NCBI RefSeq assembly: GCF_900166655.1
Contig: NZ_FVZB01000005.1
Span: forward strand, 246,001-310,000
Source: Halobacillus hunanensis
GTDB lineage: Bacteria > Bacillota > Bacilli > Bacillales > Halobacillaceae
Length of the DNA stretch: 64,000 nt
Reading direction: 5' to 3'
How positions within the stretch are numbered: position 1 is the stretch's first letter; each line of letters opens with the position of its first letter. The notes below the pieces were generated by a model. The model was not told the DNA's origin, did no database searches, and saw nothing but the letters and a program-made list of their open reading frames with translations. A program made the translations under genes and the position numbers. Of this stretch, positions 7,392-15,278 are shown in pieces.

Positions 7392-8831
7392 GTGATTACA
7401 TTTATTGTAAGTATTGCACTTTTAATTATTGGATATTTTACGTATGGAAAATATGTTGAGAAGGTTTTTGGCTTGAATACAGAGCGGGAAACGCCTGCAT
7501 ACACGCACAGTGATGGTGTAGATTATTTGCCGATGTCTGATAAAAAGAACTCGTTAATCCAACTGTTGAACATAGCAGGAGTTGGTCCGATCTTTGGTCC
7601 GATTTTGGGAGCCCTATACGGACCTGTGGCTTTTATTTGGATCGTCTTTGGGGCAATATTTGCCGGGGCCGTTCACGATTATTTGACCGGAATGATTTCC
7701 ATTCGGAACCGAGGGGCTCATTTGCCAGAGCTTGCTGGGAAGTTTCTCGGCAAAGTGATGAAGCATGTTGTGAATGCTTTCTCGATTCTTTTACTCGTGT
7801 TGGTAGGTACTGTATTTGTAACAGCACCAGCTGACCTTCTTCATAGTATGACGAGCAGCTGGTTGACGATGCCTGTTATTTTGTTTGTTATTTTTGCTTA
7901 TTATCTGCTGGCAACCTTGCTGCCAATTGATAAAATTATTGGGAAACTCTATCCGATTTTTGGGGCTCTATTATTGATCAGTGCCATTGGGGTAGGAGTA
8001 GCGTTAATTTTTACTGGAGCACCGATTCCTGAACTGAATTTTACGAATATGCATCCAGATAACGCACCGATCTTCCCACTGTTATTCCTAACTATTTCGT
8101 GTGGGGCGCTGTCCGGATTCCATGCTACGCAAACACCAATTATTTCCCGTACCACTCAGAAGGAAAAACAAGGACGCAGAATTTTTTACGGAATGATGAT
8201 TACAGAGGGGATTATTGCCATGATTTGGGCTGCAGCAGCAATGAGTCTGTTTAATGGTCCAACTGGATTGAGTGAAGTACTTGCAAATGGCGGCCCAGCT
8301 GCAGTGGTTAGTGAAGTATCTGTTGCAATGCTCGGGGCTATTGGTGGTACACTTGCTATTCTTGGAGTCATCGTACTGCCAATTACCTCTGGTGATACAG
8401 CGTTCCGTAGTGCTCGTATGATTATTGCCGATTACATTAAGGTTTCGCAAAAGAAAGTGTTGAGTCGTGTATGGATCGCCGTGCCGATGTTTGTGATTTC
8501 TTTTGCGCTGACAAAAATTGATTTTACGCTGCTATGGAGATATTTCTCGTGGGCTAACCAGTCCACAGCTATGATTGCCTTATGGGTTGGAGCAATGTAT
8601 TTATTCTTGGCACGAAAAAATTACTGGATTGCAGCTATTCCGGCAACTTTCATAACGATGGCGACGTTTACGTATATCCTAAATGCACCAATAGGGTTTG
8701 GTTTGTCGCTGAATATCTCCTATGTGGTTGCGGCAGTGATTACCGTTATCATTGTTACAGCTTTCTTTGTAGCTGCAAAACGTAATCTGACGCAAGATAT
8801 ACCACTTGAGGAAGAATTAAAATCGGCTTAA
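7392..8831 (+). CDS. cstA: CstA-family carbon starvation / pyruvate-type transporter
   Basis: 479-residue polytopic membrane protein of the CstA family, the short form found in Gram-positive bacteria, with about a dozen hydrophobic segments. Family hallmarks include GPIFGPILGALYGP, GAVHDYLTGM and SGFHATQTP. CstA/BtsT proteins take up pyruvate or peptides during nutrient limitation. The GTG start at 7392 is preceded by GGGAGGA. It lies directly after lytST, the same partnership as E. coli BtsSR-BtsT, so LytST probably switches it on. A cre site and LytTR-like repeats in the 141-bp gap suggest dual control. A strong terminator follows. Confidence 0.9.
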   Translation: MITFIVSIALLIIGYFTYGKYVEKVFGLNTERETPAYTHSDGVDYLPMSDKKNSLIQLLNIAGVGPIFGPILGALYGPVAFIWIVFGAIFAGAVHDYLTGMISIRNRGAHLPELAGKFLGKVMKHVVNAFSILLLVLVGTVFVTAPADLLHSMTSSWLTMPVILFVIFAYYLLATLLPIDKIIGKLYPIFGALLLISAIGVGVALIFTGAPIPELNFTNMHPDNAPIFPLLFLTISCGALSGFHATQTPIISRTTQKEKQGRRIFYGMMITEGIIAMIWAAAAMSLFNGPTGLSEVLANGGPAAVVSEVSVAMLGAIGGTLAILGVIVLPITSGDTAFRSARMIIADYIKVSQKKVLSRVWIAVPMFVISFALTKIDFTLLWRYFSWANQSTAMIALWVGAMYLFLARKNYWIAAIPATFITMATFTYILNAPIGFGLSLNISYVVAAVITVIIVTAFFVAAKRNLTQDIPLEEELKSA

Positions 8832-8847
8832 ATGATCACTTTCTCCA

Positions 8848-8877
8848 CCACCAGGCTGACATGCCTGGTGGTTTTTA
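8848..8877 (+). terminator. Terminator after cstA
   Basis: Perfect 9-bp stem CCACCAGGC / GCCTGGTGG with a 6-nt loop followed by TTTTTATT. Confidence 0.9.
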
Positions 8878-8954
8878 TTATAACTGTGAGAATATAATCG
8901 GATGCAATGGGGTATGAAGTGAATAGATAAAGAATGGGGAAGGCGGAGATCGAG

Positions 8955-9833
8955 ATGAAAGCTATGTTAATTGTTAATCCTTCTTCAGGCAAAGAAGAGG
9001 CGCTGGATTATGTGAATCAAATCGAGGAACTTTTGATCAAGAAAGGGTATGAAGTAAAGACAGCTCAAACCGAGAAAGAACTTGATGCTATGAAATTTTG
9101 CCAAAATGCATGCAGAGAGGAATTTGAGATAGTCGTCTCACTTGGAGGGGACGGGACACTTAATGAAACGATTAACGGGATGGTCGACCAGCATCATCGT
9201 CCGAAACTAGGTGTTGTCCCGCTAGGTACTGTAAATGATTTTGCCCGCGCGTTAAACATTCCGTTGGATGCTGAGGAAGCCATTCAAGTCTTAAGTTCTG
9301 ACCGCACAAAAAAGGTAGATATAGGACGTATGAATGAGCACTATTTCGTTAATATTGTGGCAATTGGTGCTATAGCTGAAGCAAGTTATGAAGTTACACC
9401 AGAACAAAAAACGAAATTCGGATCCCTGGCTTATATCATGGAGGGACTAAAAACTCTTGCTTCAACCCCTGATTACCCGCTTTATATTGAACACGATGAA
9501 CAGGTGTGGGAAGGAAATGCCTTTCTGTTCCTTGCTGCCTTAACAAATTCGACCGCTGGATTTGAACAGCTCGCACCGCAAGCTAAAGTCAATGACGGGC
9601 TCATGCATTGTTATATTGTAAAGAAACCGAATGTGCTCCAATTAGCCTCGCTGACTACATCGATGTTAAAAGGTGAATTAAGGCATCAGAAAGGGGTAGA
9701 GTATTTTACTGCCCGCAGTTTGAACGTTTCCTCCTCGAAGGATCTAGTAACGAATGTTGATGGAGAAGAAGGAGATTTATTGCCTGCAGCCTTTTCTGTT
9801 AAACCTCAGCATATAGAAGTTATTGTTGAATAG
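8955..9833 (+). CDS. DagK/YegS-family lipid kinase (first of two)
   Basis: 292-residue member of the diacylglycerol/lipid kinase family (BmrU/YegS/DgkB type). Near the N-terminus is the NPSSG nucleotide-binding motif, then the catalytic loop GGDGTLNETING (about residue 65) and PLGTVNDFARAL. It phosphorylates a membrane lipid at the cytosolic face, most likely diacylglycerol recycled from teichoic acid synthesis. The ATG at 8955 is preferred over the ATG at 8934 because GGCGGAG lies just before it. A paralogue is at 39929. Confidence 0.85.
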   Translation: MKAMLIVNPSSGKEEALDYVNQIEELLIKKGYEVKTAQTEKELDAMKFCQNACREEFEIVVSLGGDGTLNETINGMVDQHHRPKLGVVPLGTVNDFARALNIPLDAEEAIQVLSSDRTKKVDIGRMNEHYFVNIVAIGAIAEASYEVTPEQKTKFGSLAYIMEGLKTLASTPDYPLYIEHDEQVWEGNAFLFLAALTNSTAGFEQLAPQAKVNDGLMHCYIVKKPNVLQLASLTTSMLKGELRHQKGVEYFTARSLNVSSSKDLVTNVDGEEGDLLPAAFSVKPQHIEVIVE

Positions 9834-9918
9834 GGATTTGACAGGGCATTTAAAGATAAGATTGTCAGATCATCTCGATTCTTGTAAAATTAAGTTAATC
9901 AAATCTATGAGGTGAATC

Positions 9919-10578
9919 ATGGAGCTTAACCAAATTCGGTATATGATGCAAATCCAGGCAATGTCAACTTTGAGTGGAAGCACCACTCCATCAATCAGTC
10001 GTTCAGTTCGTGATATGGCTTTTCAAAGTATCCTACAGTCTATGATGTCTGAGCATCAGCCATATGGTAATAGCAGTGCAGCTCAGCATAACCAAGCAGC
10101 CACGTTAACCAATTTCAACGCATTTAGACCCCAGCCTATACATATCCAGTACCAAACGCCTCCTGTTTCTCAGGCTCCGGTTCAAGGTACTGCTTTGGAG
10201 GGAGAGAACCAAAATATTGAAGCACTCATTAAAGAGGCTTCTGAGAAGTACAGGGTCGAGGAAAGCTTAATTCGTTCTGTTGTTAAGGCGGAGTCAAATT
10301 TTGATCCTGATGTCGTGAGTCATGCGGGAGCGCAGGGATTGATGCAATTAATGCCGGCTACAGCAAGAGGCCTTGGGGTAACAGACCCATTTGACCCAAG
10401 GCAGAACCTTATGGGCGGAACGAAGTATTTAAAGCAAATGCTCGATCGTTATAAGGGGGATACTACTCTGGCTCTTGCAGCGTATAATGCGGGTCCCGGA
10501 AACGTTGATAAGTATGGCGGTGTTCCACCTTTTGAAGAGACTCAGAATTATGTAGATAAAGTATTAGGATATGCCTGA
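9919..10578 (+). CDS. SLT-type lytic transglycosylase
   Basis: 219-residue protein with a C-terminal soluble lytic transglycosylase domain (~100-219) that cleaves peptidoglycan. The catalytic glutamate is E125 in VKAESNFDP, followed by [10 protein letters not shown] and [15 protein letters not shown], all hallmarks of the Slt/LT_GEWL fold. The N-terminal ~95 residues are Gln/Ser-rich, low in complexity and carry no obvious signal peptide, as in B. subtilis YjbJ (CwlQ). Export may therefore be non-classical. RBS GAGGTGA precedes the ATG. A strong terminator follows. Confidence 0.85.
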   Translation: MELNQIRYMMQIQAMSTLSGSTTPSISRSVRDMAFQSILQSMMSEHQPYGNSSAAQHNQAATLTNFNAFRPQPIHIQYQTPPVSQAPVQGTALEGENQNIEALIKEASEKYRVEESLIRSVVKAESNFDPDVVSHAGAQGLMQLMPATARGLGVTDPFDPRQNLMGGTKYLKQMLDRYKGDTTLALAAYNAGPGNVDKYGGVPPFEETQNYVDKVLGYA

Positions 10579-10583
10579 GTAAA

Positions 10584-10624
10584 AAACCGCCCCTTCGCTG
10601 AAAAAGCGTAAGGGGCGGTTTTGT
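10584..10624. terminator. Strong terminator between convergent genes
   Basis: Long stem AACCGCCCCTT ... AAGGGGCGGTT flanked by AAAAAA and TTTTGT, so it can serve the transglycosylase gene (+) and probably the FMN reductase gene (-). Confidence 0.85.
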
Positions 10625-10659
10625 CTGAAAGATCGATTTTTGAGTAAAGACTGTTTTCT

Positions 10660-11199
10660 TTAGATTTCTTTACTCGTTTGAATGTATTGGTCGAATACCT
10701 TTGTCATTTCTTCTAGTCGGTGATGCACATCTTCGTCAATAAGTTCTCCTTCAGCAGAGAAATGGTTGGTATGGGTATAGACATAATTAGGTGTAACAAG
10801 ACAACGGAAGTAGTCAAGAATCGGTTTTAGTTGACTTTCGACAACTAAGTGGTGCTGTAGTGTCCCGCCGTTTGCTACTATGGAAACAGGTTTATATCGC
10901 ATCGCCAGTGGTGAAATGGCATCCAAAAGGTTTTTTAAAGTTCCAGGAATGGATCCCTGGAAAATAGGTGTAGCAATGACGTAAGCATCAGCACCTTCCA
11001 TTTTGTGTATCAGCTTCTGCATATCATCATTATATTGATCTACTGGCCGGCCATCGATGAACTGCATATCGAAATCTTTAAGATCAATGAGAGTTGTGTC
11101 ATACTCTTTATCAAGCTTGCTTATATAGGTTTGAATTTCGTCCAGTAAAGACTTCGTTTTAGTTCCAACAATGGTTCCGTTAAGTAAAAGAATCTTCAT
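10660..11199 (-). CDS. NAD(P)H-dependent FMN reductase-like flavoprotein
   Basis: 179-residue flavodoxin-fold protein of the NADPH-dependent FMN reductase family. The N-terminal LNGTIVGTKTKSLLDEI segment resembles the phosphate-binding loop, and TPIFQGSIPGTLKNLLDAI is the conserved FMN-contact block. Such proteins reduce quinones, azo compounds or free flavin using NAD(P)H. The ATG at 11199 has GGGGAGAAG upstream. It is a single-gene unit convergent with the transglycosylase gene. Substrate not assignable. Confidence 0.8.
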   Translation of the reverse strand: MKILLLNGTIVGTKTKSLLDEIQTYISKLDKEYDTTLIDLKDFDMQFIDGRPVDQYNDDMQKLIHKMEGADAYVIATPIFQGSIPGTLKNLLDAISPLAMRYKPVSIVANGGTLQHHLVVESQLKPILDYFRCLVTPNYVYTHTNHFSAEGELIDEDVHHRLEEMTKVFDQYIQTSKEI

Positions 11200-11300
11200 G
11201 ACCTGCTTCTCCCCTTTAATCTTCCATGTATGGGCACGATTTCAGTAATGTTTCAACCATTATGTTAAATCATACGCTTTAAATAAGCAATTGTGAATGA

Positions 11301-11327
11301 GTGTAAGGGTTCCGGGGAGAAGGGTAT
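11301..11327 (+). promoter_or_regulatory. Possible SigB promoter for the YkvA-like gene
   Basis: GTGTAA (11301-11306), 15 bp, then GGGTAT (11322-11327). This is one mismatch from the SigB consensus GTTTAA / GGGTAT, with a spacer at the long end, 35 bp upstream of the ATG. Confidence 0.35.
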
Positions 11328-11361
11328 AGAACCATAAACCATCAATAAGAGGTGCAGGCAA

Positions 11362-11640
11362 ATGAGAAAGATATGGAGAAGGATACGATTTTTATTTAAT
11401 ATAAAAAGGTCGATCCCATTTTTAATAGGATTTTTCAGGTCCCCAGAAATTGCTAATGGGAATAAAGTGATCGCCATTTTGCTTATGCTTGGTTATCTCC
11501 TATTTCCATGGGATGTGATTCCTGATTTCTTAGTAGTCTTCGGTTTGGTCGATGACTTAGCCATTCTAACATTTATTTTACAACAAATTGTTAAAATGGC
11601 TCCCGATTCCTTGAAAAAAGAATATCGAATAGAAGAATAA
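11362..11640 (+). CDS. YkvA-like DUF1232 membrane protein
   Basis: 92-residue protein with the DUF1232 signature LLFPWDVIPDFLVVFGLVDD (~50-69), followed by a short amphipathic tail. DUF1232 proteins are small, probably membrane-associated proteins of unknown function, often seen among stress-induced genes. The ATG follows AAGAGGTGCAGG. A SigB-like sequence lies upstream (11301-11327). Confidence 0.8.
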   Translation: MRKIWRRIRFLFNIKRSIPFLIGFFRSPEIANGNKVIAILLMLGYLLFPWDVIPDFLVVFGLVDDLAILTFILQQIVKMAPDSLKKEYRIEE

Positions 11641-11645
11641 CAGAG

Positions 11646-11671
11646 GTTTAAAAGATAAGTTTTTGAGGAAT
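11646..11671 (+). promoter_or_regulatory. SigB-type promoter upstream of ohr
   Basis: GTTTAA (11646-11651), 14 bp, AGGAAT (11666-11671), matching the broad SigB pattern GTTTWW-N12-15-RGGWAW. It ends 42 bp before the ohr GTG. In B. subtilis one of the two ohr genes (ohrB) is SigB-dependent. Confidence 0.55.
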
Positions 11672-11713
11672 ATATAGATTGTGTGAGCATTAATTATCGA
11701 GGAGTGATTGATA

Positions 11714-12130
11714 GTGAGTAACGTAATGTTTACGGCACATGCAACAGCCAAAGGCGGACGTGAAGGTCACGTTAAGTCCGATGATGGTTTAATTGATCTA
11801 AATCTTGTACAGCCAGGCAGTGGAGATGCGAAAGGCTCCAATCCTGAGCAGCTATTTGCGGCAGGATATTCAGCTTGCTTCGATGGTGCTCTTAACCTGG
11901 TTGCAAGTAAGAAAAAGAAAGATATTGATTCTGAAATCACCGCTGATGTCAGCTTGTTAAAAGATGAATCAGATGGTGGCTTTAAGGTAGGAGTTGTATT
12001 GAACGTAAGCCTTAAGGGAGTTTCTCAGGAAGAAGCTGAAGAACTTGTGGAAGAAGCCCACCAGGTTTGCCCTTATTCTAAAGCAACCCGAGGTAATATT
12101 GATGTAGAACTTAACGCTAAAGCTGTTTAA
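11714..12130 (+). CDS. ohr: Organic hydroperoxide resistance protein (Ohr/OsmC family)
   Basis: 138-residue OsmC/Ohr peroxidase that reduces organic hydroperoxides with dithiol cofactors. Both redox cysteines are present: C55 in GYSACFDGAL and C119 in HQVCPYSKATRGN, and the NPEQLFAAGY block is intact. The GTG start at 11714 is chosen because GGAGTGA lies 7 bp upstream; an in-frame TTG at 11708 is too close. No MarR-type ohrR gene is adjacent, and a SigB-type promoter lies upstream, so it resembles the stress-regulated OhrB class more than the OhrR-controlled OhrA class. Confidence 0.92.
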   Translation: MSNVMFTAHATAKGGREGHVKSDDGLIDLNLVQPGSGDAKGSNPEQLFAAGYSACFDGALNLVASKKKKDIDSEITADVSLLKDESDGGFKVGVVLNVSLKGVSQEEAEELVEEAHQVCPYSKATRGNIDVELNAKAV

Positions 12131-12143
12131 ATTTGAAAGATCT

Positions 12144-12178
12144 AAGGCTTCAGGATGATCATCCTGGAGCCTATTTTT
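12144..12178 (+). terminator. Terminator after ohr
   Basis: Stem AGGCTtCAGGATGATC / CATCCTGgAGCCT followed by ATTTTTATT. Confidence 0.85.
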
Positions 12179-12276
12179 ATTGTAATAAAAGCTGATTTCT
12201 GAGAGGTTTAGAGTAATATAATTTCCTAAAGTGCAGGTATTTGTGGTAGGTTATATGTGAAAGTGAGGGCGATTTT

Positions 12277-12561
12277 ATGAAGATAACTGATCAGGCGCGT
12301 AATCTTCTTGACCAGTTGCTTGAAGACGAAGAAGCCAATTGTTTGCGTTTATTCTTCGCTGGATTCGGATGTGGAGAACCAGATATAGGCATGACATTAG
12401 CTGAACCTGAAGCGGACGATGAACTTCATCATATTAATTCGATCCCGATTGCCATAGATCAACGGATCATTCACCTAACAAAAGAGCTTACCATTGACGG
12501 GAAACAAACTATGGAGGGCCCTAAGTTTCAAATGCTCGGGCTGCCTGAAAAGGATTGTTAA
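12277..12561 (+). CDS. HesB/IscA-like Fe-S biogenesis family protein
   Basis: 94-residue protein resembling the HesB/YadR/YfhF branch of the A-type Fe-S carrier fold. An N-terminal helix (ITDQARNLLDQLL) is followed by strands containing FAGFGCGEPDIGM. Only one conserved internal cysteine (in FGCGEP) and a C-terminal cysteine (KDC) are present instead of the C-terminal CxC of true IscA carriers. A role as Fe-S donor is therefore uncertain. ATG start preceded by GTGAGGGCG. A hairpin terminator follows. Confidence 0.75.
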   Translation: MKITDQARNLLDQLLEDEEANCLRLFFAGFGCGEPDIGMTLAEPEADDELHHINSIPIAIDQRIIHLTKELTIDGKQTMEGPKFQMLGLPEKDC

Positions 12562-12564
12562 AGA

Positions 12565-12594
12565 AGCTGCTGTGCGCACACAGTAGCTTTTGTT
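12565..12594 (+). terminator. Terminator after hesB-like gene
   Basis: Stem AAGCTGCTGTG / CACAGTAGCTT with short loop, then TTGTT. Confidence 0.75.
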
Positions 12595-12604
12595 AATTTG
12601 ACGT

Positions 12605-12770
12605 GCTTGTTGAGGGTTCGTCCCTGGTGGAGAGTAATTTGGCCGTAGATCATGAGGACTCGGCCCGAACTGGAGGTAGTTCGACCGTAACTCAGGAAAA
12701 CTCGACCCTTACAGACTCAGATTCTACCCTAAATCAGAGTTGTTCTACCCTACGAAAATTCTTCCTAAAT
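12605..12770. repeat. Degenerate 21-bp-period tandem repeat array 1
   Basis: About seven consecutive degenerate units of 21 bp, each starting near TTCG-CC or TTCTACCC and carrying a GTAACTCAGGA-like core (for example TCGACCGTAACTCAGGAAAA). The period is clear because the forward translation falls into seven-residue blocks (STVTQEN, STLTDSD, STLNQSC). A related array with the same strand sense lies at 13855-14000, so the two flank the NERD gene. Confidence 0.75.
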
Positions 12771-12807
12771 GAAAGGGAAGTTTGTCTGGATTTAGCGGTT
12801 TTCTTGT

Positions 12808-13767
12808 TTAAATTAGGTCGAGCACATATTTGCGATCATTCGTAACTCCGGTGTGGTGGTCACAAATTTTCAATAGGAGTAATCGAGCCGCTTTTTTAGA
12901 GGGTAGCATAGCGAAATGTCGAAAATTCTTATTAGAAATGGAGGTATCAATCAGAAGCTGATAGTCTCTTAATGTTTTAATGTGGGCATTCCTGGAACGC
13001 GCCGCACATTTTGAGCAATACCAATATCCACGCTTTCGTTGCATCGGGAAAGAATTACACTGCTCACACTGGACTCCTTTAATGAGGTCATTTAATGAAA
13101 GAGAATAACGATCCATAATAGAGGTCTGGTAGGGGAGATTTTCCGTGTTAAGTAATTGGGTCAGAGAATGAACTTGCTCTGGGGAGCAGGAACTTAAACT
13201 GAACTGCTCTCCGAGTGCTTCAATTCTTGGCAGCAGGCTTTTGGCTCGTACTATTTTTCTCCTTAAATGATCGTCGTCTGAGCCCTTTACAGAAATGATT
13301 GTATGAGGATTTGAAATGACAATAAAGGAGTGTATAGGTATCGGAGGAAAATGAACACGTTCAAGCCAGCGATGAAGTTGGCGTTTCTGATGTTCTACTT
13401 GTAGAAAAGGATCAGGGAAAATATCCTTTTGTTCATTATGAGTTCGAAAAAGCTGATTCCATTCTAAATCGAAACACAATTCCCCTTTGAAATTTTTCAC
13501 TTCAAGTATCAGGATGAATTCTGGACATAGAACTATGGCATCCAATTGGCAGTAATGAATCCCGTCAAATAATCGAATATCTCGGATGACTTGATAATGG
13601 TCGGGAAGATATTGAAGGTAGAAATCTAGTGTGGTTTCACCGAAGTAACCTGCTGATTGCTTTAAGAATGTTTCATGGATTTCGGTGTAACGGGGGTGGT
13701 CGGAAGGTAGGCGGTTTAACCCTGCTTCAAGCTGAAGGTGTTGTAAAGTTTTTTCTCTTTTATTCAT
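12808..13767 (-). CDS. NERD-domain (nuclease-related) protein with C-terminal zinc ribbon
   Basis: 319-residue protein. The N-terminal ~60-175 region is a NERD domain: GYFGETTLDFYLQYL, then YCQLDAIVL and ILEVKNFKGE, which carry the D...E-x-K pattern of restriction-endonuclease-like folds. The C-terminal part has a CEQC...CSKC zinc ribbon (~232-258). NERD proteins are suspected DNA-processing enzymes of unknown substrate, and many Bacillaceae encode this NERD plus ribbon form. The ATG at 13767 follows AAGGAGAG. It is flanked on both sides by 21-bp-period tandem repeats. It stands alone between terminator-like structures. Confidence 0.8.
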   Translation of the reverse strand: MNKREKTLQHLQLEAGLNRLPSDHPRYTEIHETFLKQSAGYFGETTLDFYLQYLPDHYQVIRDIRLFDGIHYCQLDAIVLCPEFILILEVKNFKGELCFDLEWNQLFRTHNEQKDIFPDPFLQVEHQKRQLHRWLERVHFPPIPIHSFIVISNPHTIISVKGSDDDHLRRKIVRAKSLLPRIEALGEQFSLSSCSPEQVHSLTQLLNTENLPYQTSIMDRYSLSLNDLIKGVQCEQCNSFPMQRKRGYWYCSKCAARSRNAHIKTLRDYQLLIDTSISNKNFRHFAMLPSKKAARLLLLKICDHHTGVTNDRKYVLDLI

Positions 13768-13854
13768 CTAATAAATCACTCTCCTTGTCAATACAACTGC
13801 AACAATAACTATTCGCTGCAAATGGCTTATTTCCTCTTTTTTTGCAAAATCTTT

Positions 13855-14000
13855 AAAGTGATTCGTCCCTGCCAGAGCGCTGCTTGGCCATAAATCATGA
13901 GAGTTCGTCCCTAACGGAGCGCTGCTTGGCCATAGATCATAAGAGTTCGTCCCTAACGGAGTACTATTCGGCCGTAAACCATAAAAATTCTTCCCTAACA
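13855..14000. repeat. 21-bp-period tandem repeat array 2 (42-bp double units)
   Basis: About 3.5 copies of a 42-bp double unit (GTTCGTCCCTAACGGAGCGC followed by TGCTTGGCCATAGATCATAA), with adjacent copies differing at only a few bases (13903-13944 against 13945-13986). Each half is a 21-bp unit related to array 1 at 12605-12770. It is better preserved than array 1. It lies just upstream of the NERD gene start. Confidence 0.8.
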
Positions 14001-14029
14001 CATTATAAAAGCTATTCCGCTTTCACTAG

Positions 14030-14058
14030 TTTACGGTAGACCGTTTTTAGGATAATAT
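14030..14058 (+). promoter_or_regulatory. SigA-type promoter for the YdjM-like gene
   Basis: TTTACG (14030-14035), 17 bp, TAATAT (14053-14058). The transcript would start near 14065, immediately before the hairpin at 14061-14098. Confidence 0.45.
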
Positions 14059-14060
14059 AA

Positions 14061-14098
14061 AAAGCGTCTTGATTCTAACTGAATCAGGCTTATTTTTT
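14061..14098 (+). terminator. Hairpin with T-run in the leader of the YdjM-like gene
   Basis: Stem AAGC..TGATTC / GAATCA.GCTT followed by TATTTTTT, 24 bp before the start codon at 14122. It may be an attenuator, or terminate transcription arriving from upstream. Confidence 0.45.
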
Positions 14099-14121
14099 GA
14101 AAGTTAGAGGGTTATAACAAC

Positions 14122-14724
14122 ATGATGGCATCAGGGCACCAAGTCGTTGGCTTTACTTGTGGAGTAGCAGCACTAACATATTTACCCGAACTAGATCATA
14201 CGTCCTACGAGACCGCATTATACTTTTTATGCGTTTTGTTCGGGTCTCTACTTCCCGATATAGATACACCGAGATCAACTCTTGGAAAATGGTTTTGGAG
14301 AATCCTTCTCACGTTCCTTCTGGCAACGGTTATTCTGTATTTGTGTGCTCCGTCAATTCTGGAAATGTACAGAGATGAATTAAGTATTTTTGCAATGCTT
14401 ATTTTACCTATACTCGTTATGGTTCGCAGTCATAGAAAAATGACACATTCCGTTTTATTCATTTTTCTGATAGGTGGATACTGTTATTTGATTGCCTCCT
14501 TTCTTGCTGTTCCGTTGAATTATTTTATCGGACTGCTGGTTGGTGTCTGCTCACATATAATTGGAGATTTTATTACGAAAAAAGGAATTCCATTGATGTA
14601 TCCTTTTTCTAAAAAACATTTTCGGTTTATTGCAACGTTCACAACAGGTTCAACTGCTGAAAAAATTATCGTAATAGCTTTAGTTGTAGTGAACATTTGT
14701 TTTCTTGTGGATTTTGTTATTTAG
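14122..14724 (+). CDS. YdjM-like membrane-bound metal-dependent hydrolase
   Basis: 200-residue membrane protein of the YdjM/DUF457 family. The hallmark His/Asp motifs are SGHQVVGF (residue ~5), GSLLPDIDTPRST (~41) and RSHRKMTHSVL (~105), with four to five hydrophobic helices. Family members are described as membrane-bound hydrolases and several belong to DNA-damage regulons; no LexA-type palindrome was seen here. The second of two ATGs (MMAS) may be the true start. Enzymatic activity is unproven. Confidence 0.8.
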   Translation: MMASGHQVVGFTCGVAALTYLPELDHTSYETALYFLCVLFGSLLPDIDTPRSTLGKWFWRILLTFLLATVILYLCAPSILEMYRDELSIFAMLILPILVMVRSHRKMTHSVLFIFLIGGYCYLIASFLAVPLNYFIGLLVGVCSHIIGDFITKKGIPLMYPFSKKHFRFIATFTTGSTAEKIIVIALVVVNICFLVDFVI

Positions 14725-14800
14725 TAGGTAGTACATAAGTGATGACGAAAAGTTTTTTACAGATAAAGGAGCGCACATTATTTCGGGACATAATAAAACA

Positions 14801-14837
14801 AAGAAGAGGGCCTGAAATGGAGGCCTTCTTCTTTTTT
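14801..14837 (+). terminator. Terminator downstream of the YdjM-like gene
   Basis: Stem AAGAAGAGGGCCT / AGGCCTTCTT followed by CTTTTTT. Confidence 0.85.
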
Positions 14838-14839
14838 AT

Positions 14840-15278
14840 TAGTTGTTTAATATTCCTTTGTGGGATCGACTCGTGCCGTTTTCAAGAAAGCATACATGAA
14901 AATAAAGAGAAAACCTTCCAGTTCTAAGTACTGATGAGATCATAATATGTTAGCTATCCACTTAAGCTATGTTCCAAACTTCCTTTTACTAATTGTTTCA
15001 TAAGAGTCATGTATCGAGTAGTCTTATTAAGGGTATAGAAATTGAGTGGGTACCTATAGCAGTTCCTTTCTTCAGATTTTTTTATAAAGAATATTCTTAG
15101 TCTCTTCAACTAGCGAGAGGGCACATTGAACGTTGGACTGCTTAACTATTCATCTGCATGGCAGAGAAGGTTCAGCGTGAAATGGAGCGGTGCGGGTTAT
15201 GGGGAATTATGTTGATATGTGATAGGTCTATCTTTTTAGGGAATCATATATTGGATAGGTTAAAAGGAGTGTTTCTAA
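14840..15278. other. 439-bp gap without a recognisable gene
   Basis: No ORF with a ribosome site and no clear RNA or repeat was found. A GGGTAT hexamer at ~15029 has no matching SigB -35. The start of the next gene at 15279 is preceded by AAAAGGAGTG. It may hold the promoter and long leader of that gene, or a decayed gene. Confidence 0.5.

Noticed and set aside
8910..8915. GGGTAT upstream of the first lipid kinase as a SigB -10
   Set aside because: No GTTT-type -35 at 12-16 bp spacing.
12603..12845. 80-codon forward ORF over tandem repeat array 1
   Set aside because: Its seven-residue periodic composition simply mirrors the 21-bp DNA repeat, it has no ribosome site, and it runs into the 3' end of the NERD gene.
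13855..14000. CRISPR array
   Set aside because: Units are contiguous without unique spacers and the period is 21/42 bp; no cas genes are present.
13768..14001. 77-codon reverse ORF over tandem repeat array 2
   Set aside because: Same reason: the peptide periodicity reflects the DNA repeat, and there is no ribosome site.
14739..14927. 62-codon ORF after the YdjM-like gene
   Set aside because: It spans a strong terminator (14801-14837), lacks similarity to anything recognised, and has no clear ribosome site.
15029..15034. GGGTAT in the empty gap as a SigB -10
   Set aside because: -35 is poor and the nearest start codon is ~245 bp away.
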